This document shows, in pieces, positions 11,890-22,800 of a stretch of DNA of 64,000 nt. A program made the translations under genes and the position numbers. Location: assembly GCA_949752795.1 (NCBI GenBank), contig OX457058.1, positions 36,706,587 to 36,770,586 on the forward strand. The letters run 5' to 3'. The DNA is from Hyperoodon ampullatus (lineage: Eukaryota; Chordata; Mammalia; Artiodactyla; Ziphiidae). Numbering within the stretch: position 1 is the first letter of the stretch; each line of letters starts with the position of its first letter. Below the pieces are notes generated by a model. That model was not told the DNA's origin and ran no database searches. It saw only the letters and a list, made by a program, of their open reading frames with translations.

Positions 11890-14800
11890 AGTAAATATAA
11901 TGTATTTCAGAGCTCTTTGGAAATGTAAGAAATGCCAGAGATGTTTAATTTGGTGTTTTAATGGAATTATTAGCTCTTTGAGATTTCACAGGGCAAGTGG
12001 GAAGTTAGGAGGGTTTAACCATTGTGAGTGAAGGGAATGGAAGAGGATGAGAATTGATTAAACTTCAAATCAGAACATAATAATGGGATTCTCTGTTGGC
12101 TGTTAGTCATCCACTCTCATTAGTCTCTACAGCTTATCTCCAAGTGCCTGTCCTCAGTTATGTTCTCTCTGTTCCCACTGGACACTTCCAGTTGATTGTC
12201 CTGTCTTTAAACTTAAGCTCATAGCAGTTCCTGCAAGCTTCCCCTCCAAATTTCCACTTTCCTTTGAAGGAGTATTCACCTAGAGTTTTTCATTTGCTTA
12301 CCATATTTAGTCACTTAAAAGCCAACATCTACCCCTGTCATTCCATTCTCATTGCCATCCCTCGAATCCAGAAACATACTCAGGGGCTCCCTGTTGCTTG
12401 TGTGTCTTTATGTCCTAGTTTTCCTGTAACATGGCAGTCTGTACCTATTTTAGATCATTTCCACCTGTTAGTTCATTTTACTACTCCTTTCACCTTTAAA
12501 AAGTATCTCTTTTTGGACCATAAATTTTGTATTTACCCTACATATTACCTACGTTTGAAGTTCAAACTTTGAATTCAGCTAACATGAAGCAGCCTTTGCT
12601 GTACCACTATGTTTTCCCTTATATTATCTTACACTCTCATTTCTGCTTGTCTGAGTCTCACTTTCTTCACAAAGTAATTGTTCTTCCTCTGTCACTCAGC
12701 ATTTGAAGACTTATGCTATTTGTGTTAAGTTTGTGGATCTGGACTCAAGTTTCCTCATCAGATTGTAAGTTCCTCCAGTGCAGGAGCCCCGTTTTATAGA
12801 CACCGTACTCTGTTTTCCCAGTAGCATCTAGCAGCATATACTAAATGTTCAGTATAATCATACATTGGAACCAGAGGCAGTAACTAAGGGTAGCATTATT
12901 GTTGCACTGTTATTCTGGAGCAGAGCATATGAATCATTAAAGTGATTTGTATTTGCCTGTTATTTAGTAAGTACCTTATCTTGGTCTTGGCCAAATTTAA
13001 ATCTAAAAACTTTATCTCCCTGTGGTTCCATCTAAAACAGCATGTTGCCTTTCTAGAATTTTTTATGTTAACCCTGTTTTCTTCTTTTGTGTGTGTGTCC
13101 TTGGTCTCTTCTCATGTTCTCTTTCTCAATGGGAAAAATATTGGCATTTGTCACTTTTCTTAGGGAGTGACAGGCTTCTCAAAGAGCCTAGGCTTGGAAT
13201 AAAGTCTCTGTTATCCCTGAGCGCATTTCTTGGTCATTTGCATAAGGGTGTTACCAAGTCCTAATAACTCCTCAGGTGTGGGAGCTACCCCAGGTTCTGA
13301 GGGTACCTTTGTTATGACGTTTATCACTCTGTTGAGCTTCAGAAATTCTAGCTGACTAACTGGATTGTCCTCCTTCCTCAAGATGCTCCTTAGTCGGTAT
13401 GGCCTACTCAAGCTGTTTTCTGGCCAGGTATATCTTTGTCACTATTCTCCCTTACTATAACTGTAAGTAATACCAGAGAAGTTTCAGAAATAAACAAATA
13501 TGACCCTTCACAGGTAATTATGGTGAGTCTGGATGTAGAAAGAATTCTGTGTAACCAAGGAACTAGAATATGCAGGGGTTATCAAAAAATAGTGAGGACA
13601 TTGCCTTCCAAGTTATGTAGCATTCTAGGCCCTCAGGAATTTTCCAACCTCAGCTCCCAGCAGACCCCAGGTTCTCGTACCCTTGATATTGGTCTCACTA
13701 TACAGACATCCAGTCTTTGCTTATGTTGGGTCTCCCTTCCTGGAGTGCCTGCTCACTTCTCTACTTGCTAAAAGCTTTCTCATTCAGGAGACATTTATTG
13801 AGCATCTACTCTGCCAGATTTTGGGCCAGGCCCTGGGGATACAAAGATGAGTAAGGCGGGGTCCCTCCTCTACCAGGAACTCAGTGCCTTAATAGGGGCA
13901 ACGTGTAAACAAATCTTTCCACATAGGATCATAAGTGCAACGTTAGAGATTCACAGGGAGCTCAAAGAGGGTTTTTTTTAATTCTCAAACAAGATCTCAA
14001 GTATATAGTGCCTCCTCGGTGCTGCCTACTCAGTACTTTGTTTATCGCCCTCAGAGTGGTTTGTCTTATTTGTGTCCTGCTCCGCAACTAGCTCCTTGAA
14101 GGCATTAAGACAGGGCCAGCCTCTAATTCATCCTTGTATATCCCTTAGTCCCTATCACAGTGCTTTTATACATTTTAGATTTATTTATATGCTGCTTTGT
14201 TCCAAAAAGGATTTGGAGTGGCTCATAAAGATACATCCAGTACTATGTGATAAAACATAAAACAACTGAAGAATCTGGTGTTGAAATAAACATGGGAGGA
14301 GAAAAGGATAAAATCAAAGGTTAGATTAGTACCTACAAGACACATCAAAAGATTCTGTTGTCTGCTGGAGGAGATCCATAGCATCAGTTCTCAACTCCTA
14401 GGGGCTAATGTCTATGCTTCATGGAATGGGTATAAAATGGAAATTTTGTAAAACTTGTAATGATACCCAAAGATCAAGAAATTTCTCTTCTGGGACCTCA
14501 CTGCAAGGACACTGTGTAATGTTATGCAATAATCTCTATATTAATTAGCCTAATGATTTTCATAGAGCTGTTTCAGAGAATGTTCCTTTAGTATAGGTAT
14601 AGTTTGGCTACTTCCGCAGAAAGCCACCTCACAAAAAAAAAAAAGATCAGCTACGCATCTAATCAGCCAGGAACCTTTAGTTAGTTTTACTGTAGAACAG
14701 TGTTCCTTAATCTTTAAAAACTCATGGTCTTTTATAAGAAACAAAATTTCATACCTCTTCTCCATTCTGGTAAACCTCCTCTCAGGTCTGTTATATCCAA

Positions 14801-15369
14801 CCTCTTATCCTTAGCAGCCAAGAATATTTTATCTTGCTTTTCCTTAAGTTTGCATTATAAAAACGTTAGTTACTCATCTCTCATATACAGTTATATTCAA
14901 TATGACTTTCAAATTATAGATCCTTGTTCTACTAATCTTAGGAGTTTCTGGAATGCCACCTACTCTCCATCAAGCATCATTTCTGTAGAACCCTTACTTT
15001 AATTGGCCGGTTTATTTAGATTGCTCAGCTGGATCCCAGCTTTAATTCAAGGAGTCTAGTTAAAATAATTTGTACTCAGGACTTAGATCAGGCAAGGAAG
15101 TAAATCAGCTAGCATGAAGCTTTGATCAGAGTTGTCAGCCTGACAACTTATTTAAGCAAGAAAAGAGAGAATGCTGTATATAACACGTTTCTTGGAATTG
15201 GTCAATAGTTGAGGTAGATACGCCAGCATTTTAGTTTATCAAACAAGTCACAATGTAATAGGCATTTTGCCAAGGCGTTTTGTTGACTGTTGTGTCAACA
15301 CCATGGTCTTAGCTGCTATCCAGGGAATCTTTTTTCCCTGTAATGGGCTTCAGGTTTAAAGCAGGCTTT

Positions 15370-15590
15370 GCTTTTCCTAGGGTCCAGCTAATAATACTGA
15401 GTACTTAGAATTTTCCAGTGCTCTGCTAAATGCTTTTGAATTTATAACAGATTTTTATTTTTTCTCCTTTAGTCCTCAGAATAACTCCATTTCATAAAAG
15501 GAGAGAAACTAGAAGTTAAGAGATTTCCCCAGGATCTTCTGGTCCATGGATGGCAGAGCCAGAAGTCTTGCTTTTATCACCTCACAATGA
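15370..15590 (-). repeat. MIR
   Basis: Antisense MIR: GAGTACTTAGAATTTTCC, CCTCAGAATAACTCCATTTC and a final GATGGCAGAGCCAGAAG block. Confidence 0.5.
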
Positions 15591-16882
15591 TGGGTGTCAT
15601 ACCCAGTTCTTTTACCTTTATAAAATCTAATGAGACTCTTTTATTTGGAATAAACCCCACAATTGCAAGGCCCTTGGGTAGTCTTCTTTAGAAGCCCTAG
15701 GTTGTTCTTTCATGGATTTGCTCAGATTAGTAAATCTCCTAAAAATAGGGAGATTCTCAGGCAGATTTCCAAGCATTTAAACCTCTTTGGAGTTTAAAGA
15801 TTATTTCTTTCAGTTACTGAAATGCCCCCTGAAGTACCTGACTGTTAAACCCAAATAATCTTATGAGTGCTGGGCCCGGGGCTTCTCACTTGGTTAGGTT
15901 TTCATAACTTCCCTGAGCGTCTTTGCCATTTAGCTGAGCAGCAGCTGCTTAGCTTTCTTAGCCACTGTTGGCATCGTCATCACTTTCTTATTAGATGTAT
16001 CTTCTCTTTTCTTTTAAATATTGCCTTAAAAGGTTTTTTTGTATTTTGGCAATTTAAGTTTCTGAAATAGTTCCTTCTCAATGGTTAATGTTCTGATACT
16101 CTAGCTACTATGTGTTCCCTCTGACTTTGCGAAATTGCGTCAAATATCCCTGATTCTTTTCTTCCTCTCTTAAAGATTACACTCTTCTCCTGATTCTACA
16201 GCCCCTTCCCCTTTCTGAAACTAAAGAGCAGGACCTGAGATACCCCAGGATATTTCTCTTTCTCTCCGCAACCCATACAGGTGGGATCTGTGCTCAGAGG
16301 TTTGCCAGAAGAGTGATTTTACACCATCCTATTCTGAGCAGCTCTAAGAGGTTTGTCATCCTTTTTCTCTAGGCTCATTTATGTCTAATTTAAATTTCTG
16401 CTTTTTGTTTTCTCTTTTGTCCTCTGTGCCTTTCATGTGTTTGATGTCTACATTCTGGTTTTCTCCATTTGTTTAGTTTGTCTGCAGCTAACTTGCTTTT
16501 ACTTGAGTTAACTCATCTATTAAATGGGCATAATACTAGTCTTTACTACATCAAAATAGTGTTGATGATCAAAGGAGCATGCATGTAAGTGCTTTTGGAA
16601 AACAATAACAAAAAAGATTCAGCTGTGAAAAGACATAATTTGTAATTGATTCCAATTTAATGAAATATAGCAAACAATAATATATATGTCCTTTATTTAG
16701 AGCAATTTTTAATTAAAAACATGGTGCAGTTTAAATGTTTTGTTGGTGTTGGTTATAAGAGGATTTGCCGTGTATCTTTCACCCCTTAATCATCTTTTGG
16801 GTTGTCCTTTGAATCTTCTCTACATCGTCTGTGAATGTCCTTGAATGTTGTAGAAACCTCAGAGGGTCAAGAGTGAGCTCTG

Positions 16883-17178
16883 GGGACTTCCCTGGTGGCG
16901 CAGTGGTTGAGAAACTGCCTGCCAATGCAGGGGACACGGGTTCGAGCCCTGGTCCGGGAAGATCCCACATGCCGCGGAGCAACTAAGCCCGCGAGCTACA
17001 ACTACTGAGCCTGCGTGCCTAGAGCCTGTGCTTCGCAACAAAGAGAAGCCATGGCAACGAGAAGCCCACGCACCGCAACGAAGAGTAGCCCCCGCTCACT
17101 GCAGCTAGAGAAAGCCCACACACAACAACAAAGACTTCACGCAACCAATAAATAAATAAATAAATAAATTTATTAAAA
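16883..17178 (+). repeat. Long SINE with perfect target-site duplication
   Basis: Flanked on both sides by AGAGTGAGCTCTG (16870-16882 and 17179-17191). Tail is (AATA)n at about 17143-17170. Confidence 0.92.
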
Positions 17179-18527
17179 AGAGTGAGCTCTGAAGAGCTTC
17201 TCCATGCACGTGCATGTGATTCACTTTCATTCTTCCCGGTGGGAGAGAGGACTTGGGGAACAGGCAGTCTGCAGTTGAGATCCTCATTCTAAACTCAGCC
17301 CAGCACTCCATGAGGGATCCGACTTGGAAGTGCTATCTTGGGCAAGCCCGCCTCTCTGCAGTGCCTGATGCTTCACATTCCTGGGACAGTGCTTGATAGT
17401 TGGCTGTGGAGCTGCTGCCCTGCTTCTTTCCCCAGGGTCCTCGGAGGCCCCTTTTTTCCTGTGCTAGGCTGACAGATAAAATGATTGTAGGGGCATCTGG
17501 GGTCATTTTCACAGCTGTGCTTGGAGCTGCGAGTGCAGGCTATGTCAGAGGAGGCTTGCTTATGTATAAATGAACCTGTCAGAGCAGAACCAAGGTCCCA
17601 AGGTCACCTGCAGAAGAGAGGTGAAACTCTCAGTTAGTGCCTGCTCCCTCTCCCCCTTGAGAAATCTAAACCAACTTGATATTTAAATGGGAAGGTAAAA
17701 CGGGAGTGGGTGTGGTTTAGGGAAAGCAGCATCTGTCCCTGATGACTCTGGGGGCCTGACAGAGTGATCTGAACAAACCCGAAGTCTGATTCCAGTGTGA
17801 CGTCTGGGCAAGTGACTCAACCTCTGAGCCAGCTTCCAGCTATAAAATGAGGAGAGATAAACCTACCAAATAAGATTCCTTCAAGCATTTAAGTGAGGCA
17901 GCACTCAGTACCACCTCCTAATTTCTATGACTGAGGACCAGAGAAGATAGGATGGGTGCTGTGATTGATGCAGAGGACAGGGAGGGGGTTGAAAAGGGAA
18001 TGATTATTATGGGAAGGTGATAAGAGCTATATCTGTACACCATGGCTAAGCAGTGACAAGAATACAGAGGTGTAAATGCCAGGGTGGGAGATGAGAAGCA
18101 AGGAGATTGGGAAAAAAGCCTGGGCCGGAAATGGAATGTCCTTGTCCTGTGTGTCGTTCTTTCTGGGAGCTCAGCATGACAACCAGCTTCTCATACACGC
18201 TTCCCCTTTTAAGATGGTGATCCAGAGCTAGCAGGCCTTGCTGAGCTAGATATGGCAAGAGTAATAATAGCAAGTACCGTTTTTGAGCCAGACTGGGGAG
18301 TAGGTTCGGTCACAGCCACAATATGCAGTGTTTCTGAGAAGAGTCCAAGGCCCAGGGGTTGGTCGGTACCCTGCTCCTCCATCATTCACTCCTTTTGTAC
18401 TCTGTCTCTCTAATGAGATGGGAAACTTCTGTGGGAGCAGGGCACTATCTTTGTGTCCCTGCCCTCCTGTGCCTGACATAGTGCTCTGAACATTGATGTT
18501 TAGTAAACATTTAAGCAAAAATAAATG

Positions 18528-18694
18528 TTGAGAGTCCGCCTGCCGATGCAGGGAACACGGGTTCGAGCCCCGGTCCGGGAAGATCCCACATGCCGCGGAG
18601 CGGCTGGGCCCGTGAGCCATGGCCGCTGAGCCTGCGCGTCCGGAGCCTGTGCTCCGCAACGGGAGAGGCCACAACAGTGAGAGGCCCGCATATG
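18528..18694 (+). repeat. 5'-truncated CHR SINE with target-site duplication
   Basis: Lacks the tRNA head, starting at TTGAGAGTCCGCCTGCC. Still bounded by the perfect 13 bp repeat GCAAAAATAAATG (18515-18527 and 18695-18707). Confidence 0.9.
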
Positions 18695-18699
18695 GCAAA

Positions 18700-18763
18700 A
18701 ATAAATGAATGAATGAATGAACGAATGAATGAACGAACGAATGAACAAATCAATCAATCAATC
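18700..18763. repeat. (ATGA)n-type tetranucleotide repeat
   Basis: AATGAATGAATGAACGAATG-type repeats with interspersed GAAC variants, running into (AATC)n. It directly follows the SINE at 18528. Confidence 0.85.
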
Positions 18764-19399
18764 TGGAGCACAGTGTCTTCTATTCATTAAGTGCTGCCAC
18801 TGACCTAAAATTTCTTTCCAAGACAAGTCTGGACAGCTCCTTTGGAGGAGGAGAGTGCTGACTTTGAGAGGGAGTCCTATAGGACTGTTGCTTCCTGCCA
18901 CAAAATAATTGGGCTAAAAAATGTAAAACTATTAAAAATAGGGCAATGTGGTTATTGCCATTTTACAATTGAAGAAGGTGAGGGTCAGTGAGGTCACACA
19001 GCTTGTATATGGACTCTTGGTCCAGTGCTCTTTTCACTCCCCTGACCTAAAGATCTGCATCCTGGCCAACTGATAAGCCAGTCTCTCCCAAGCTGGGCGC
19101 CCATTTGTGAGGGGAGGGTGGGGGAGGGGAGGGCTCGGCTATCCATCGTTCTGCACTTCTGCCCTGAGCACCTGCTGTGATTTCCACAGCACCTGGTGAG
19201 TGCCGGCTGTGAGAAGGCAGAGAGCTGGGTGAACCCGGTCAGATTCCCCAGGAGGGAAGGGCCGACTGGCATTTTATGGAGCTCCTCTGGTGCCTGGCAC
19301 TATGCTGGGCACTGTAACGCCTGTGTTACACAGGAGGCGTCCCTTTTCTACCCTTAGAAAGAGGCACAGAGGTGAAGGAACCGCTCGTTGGCCGAAAGC

Positions 19400-19890
19400 C
19401 GTTGGGAACGGTGAGGGAGGGCTAGGGGGGCCGGCTTTGCCCAGGTCCCCAACTTGAAGGTGGTGGGCTTGGGCCCGAACGCCCTGAGGAAGCGGTGCCC
19501 ACGTGGGGTTAGGAGTGCGGCAGTGCAGGCTGTGGAGGGGGCCCCTGACCGAGACGCCCGCCCAAGGTCTGGCGAGGACAGGAGGGTCGGAGGAGGGCGG
19601 GGCAGGAGCGGCAACGAGCGCGCCGGGGGCGGGATCTTCGGGGCAGGCTCCGCCTCCAGGGGCGCGTCAGGGACCTGAGCCGTGGCTAAGTGCACCTGAA
19701 CTGAGGCGCGGCCGGCTCCCAGCCATGACCCTGCGGGCGCGGGACGCTCGGCTGCTCGGAGGCCTTCTGCTCTTCGCTCAGCTCGCTGCCGGCGCCGCCC
19801 CGTTTAGCTGGCATCTCCCGGAGCCCCGCAGCCGGGCCAGCAAGATCCGAGGGCAACCGCGGGGCAATCTCTGGGCCACCGGTAAGTCTT
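19400..19890 (+). promoter_or_regulatory. NMB: CpG-rich promoter region of NMB
   Basis: GC-rich, CpG-rich stretch overlapping NMB exon 1, with GGGCGGG-type Sp1-like sites near 19590-19635 and no obvious TATA box. It is the only CpG-dense stretch between SEC11A and the kinase, and it sits directly over the NMB start codon. Promoter role is inferred from position and composition. Confidence 0.6.
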
Positions 19891-22800
19891 CGCGGTATGG
19901 GCAAGCGCCCCCCACCCTGCTCTGACCCCATTTTCCTTCTCTGGCCTCCCCTCAGCCATGGACACTAGTGTCCAGGCTAGAGGGGACCCTGGAACTCATC
20001 TAACAGATGGGGAACTTGAGACCCAGACCCAATGACTTGGTTAAATCACTCACCCAGCCAGTTTAAAGGGGAGCTGGGGCTGGATCCTAAATCTACCTGC
20101 CAGCCCGTGCCCCTTCTCTTAGACAAGACTCTACTGAATCTTCTAACCTCTGGTGTGTCTTCTCTCTGCACCTCCATCTTCCAGACACCTCTTGTTCTCC
20201 ACTTCCTTCTCTGCCGTTCCCCGTCCCTCTTCTAAGCAGACAGGACAACTGGCAGAGTTTCTTCCTGGCCCTGGGGCATCCCACCCTCCTTCCAGCTGTG
20301 CCATCCCCTCCACCCCATCTACCTGCTCAGGAAAAGCTGAGGTACAGGCTTTGCCACCACCCGCGGTCTTTGTAGCTCCTGGTGACGAGGAGGAGGGAGG
20401 TTGTGTATCTTCTTGCCATGAGAACTGAAAAGTGGGAGAGATGGGGAGCTTTCCTACTGGGATAGGATCCTTGCTCCCTGACTTCCTTGTGCCTCGGCAC
20501 CTCCTTTCTAGGTCACTTCATGGGCAAGAAGAGTCTGGAGCCCCCCAGCCCATCCCTATTGGGGACAGCTCCCCAAATCTCCCTGTGGGACCAGAGACTG
20601 CAGCTGAGTCATGATCTGCTCAGGATCCTCCTGCAAAAGAAAGCTCTCGGCATGAGCCTCAGCCACCCAGCACCTCACACCCAGGTGAGCCAGGCCCGGG
20701 AGAGGCTCAGCCAGGGCTGCCCCTGGATCCAGCATTGGGCTTATGGTGTGAGTGCCCAGCCAGGGTGTGATAGGCCCACCCAAGACAGTCAGCGATTCTA
20801 GGCTCTCCCTGTGATCTAGAGCTCAAACGGAGAGGATTCTGAACAAAGAAAGCTGACCTTCCCAGCAAACCCCATGGAACAAAAAGTAGGGGAAGACGTT
20901 CCCCTCACCCACTGCCCAGTCTAAACTCAGCCTGGGATTATCCAGCAGGACTTTCCCCTACCTCCACCCCAGTCTACAGACTTGCCCCACCACAGCTGTC
21001 CACCTTTGCTATGCCCTGTATGTGCCTGTTGGGACCCTGAGGCTCAGAGAAGGGTTGAAAAGAGTTAGCAGCCAAGACAGAGTCTAGACCTTGTTCACCT
21101 TGACCAGTGCTCTTCCCAGTCTCTCATCTGCCTCAGTAAACAGTGGCAGGGTTTCTCAAAGCCACACAAGTCATGGCTCCTTACATACTTGAAGACGGCT
21201 CTATCCCGCCCCTATATTGGTTGTCTCTACGTGGTGATTCTGTTGCTTCTCTGAGTAAAAGAAAATCTGAGCATATGGCTGGGAGTTATCTGTGCTGCTG
21301 CCCATTCCCAGAGAGATGTGTGAGGGCCCTGAAACAGTCATCATGTTAGGATCGATTTTTCCTTTGGAAGGCACTTCCTGTACGAGCTGTCCTACCCGTC
21401 CTTACTAATAAGCTCCTGGAGTATTTGTTCTTAGGTGGTTCACGGGCATGTGGTCAGAGTGCTCTGTGTCTTGCGGTGAAGGATTCCGCAGTCGGCAAGT
21501 GACCTGTAAGCGCACGAGAGCCAATGGGACTGTGCAGGTGATGCCTCCGACACCATGTGCCCCCAGAGAGAGGCCTCTGGGAAGAAGCCCCTGCTCCACT
21601 CACCCGTGTGTTCAAGGGCTTATTGAACCAGGGAACCAGGGAACGCTGACAAATCTAGTGTTTTGATAGTATGATCATTTAGTATAATCATCCAGTCCCC
21701 GTAATCCAACCCATGCATCAAAACAATGAAATTAAAAAGGAGACTGCCCTGGCGGTCCGGTGGTGGACTTCGCCTTCCAGTGCAGGGGGTGCGGGTTGGA
21801 TCCCTTGTCGGGGACCAAGATCCCACGTGCCTCGCGGCCAAAAAAACCAAAACATAAAACAGAAGGAATATTGTAACAAATTCAATAAAGACTTTTAAAA
21901 TGGTGCACATCAGAAAAATAAAATAAACCCATGCATCAGGGCCCCTCCGCACGGGGGAAGAGGAGAGCCCAACTGCTGCGTGACAGTCATGAAACTCAGC
22001 TGCACGGGGACCTTACCACACCGCGCACAGGCTGGTTCACAGGACCTTCTTATCCTTTTATGGGCCTCTCTGATGTAATTAACACAGGCTGCACAGACCA
22101 AGAGTTTCCCTCGGCCCTTCTGAAAATGTTCGGGAATGTTAGTGCAGGAAGGTATTTGACACTTTCTGCATTTCTGCCCTGCAGTGCAGCAGTTGTTGCT
22201 GCTGGGAGTCATTGTGCTAATTCTCTTAGGTCACTTCCCCTTAGTTGTTCTGATTAATTCCAAGCACTACATGGCTACACACTTGTCTAACTGGAAAATG
22301 CACAGCCCCAATTCTGTGCAGGGACGATGCAAAGCAGAGTGTGATACATCTTTCTGGAGCATCAAGTTTATTAACTAGAATTGGAAGAACCAAGGAGTTC
22401 TTGGAACAAGAACTCTCCCCCTCCCCCACCAACACGGAAGACAGAAGAGTGGGGGAGGGGAGACATGCCCCAGGAATGACAGTCCAGTCTCTGAAGTTTC
22501 ACCCAGGTGGGGGTTGAGGGGCGGACCTGCAGCCACGGTGGCCTCTCTTTCGGTGGCCCGGGCTGCTCCGGACCATCCTCTGAGCTGGCCAGGGTCTTAG
22601 ATACGATGTTTCTGAAGGCCGTGCAGAGAACAGAGTCATCTTCAACTGGACCGGGTCCCAGGGCATGTCACAGCCTGCCTCGGGTCATCCATGGGGTTCA
22701 GGTGGTTTCACTTTATGATGACACCTCAGCTTGCAACAAAGATGTCTAGATATAAAGTTGCAGATTCTCCTAGCCACCCCTTGCTTTTTCTGTATGTGGC

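Larger units (their letters stand above)
10241..19399. other. Intergenic region between SEC11A and NMB
   Basis: No coding exon is recognised. It contains three SINEs (11771, 16883, 18528), a MIR near 15370-15590, an L2-like stretch near 13785-13910 and otherwise unique-looking AT-rich sequence. Short ORFs occur but none shows a known motif. Confidence 0.6.

Noticed and set aside
18527..18757. Possible tRNA gene or tRNA-like RNA
   Set aside because: The tRNA resemblance is that of the SINE heads; this copy even lacks the head, and no copy forms an intact tRNA.
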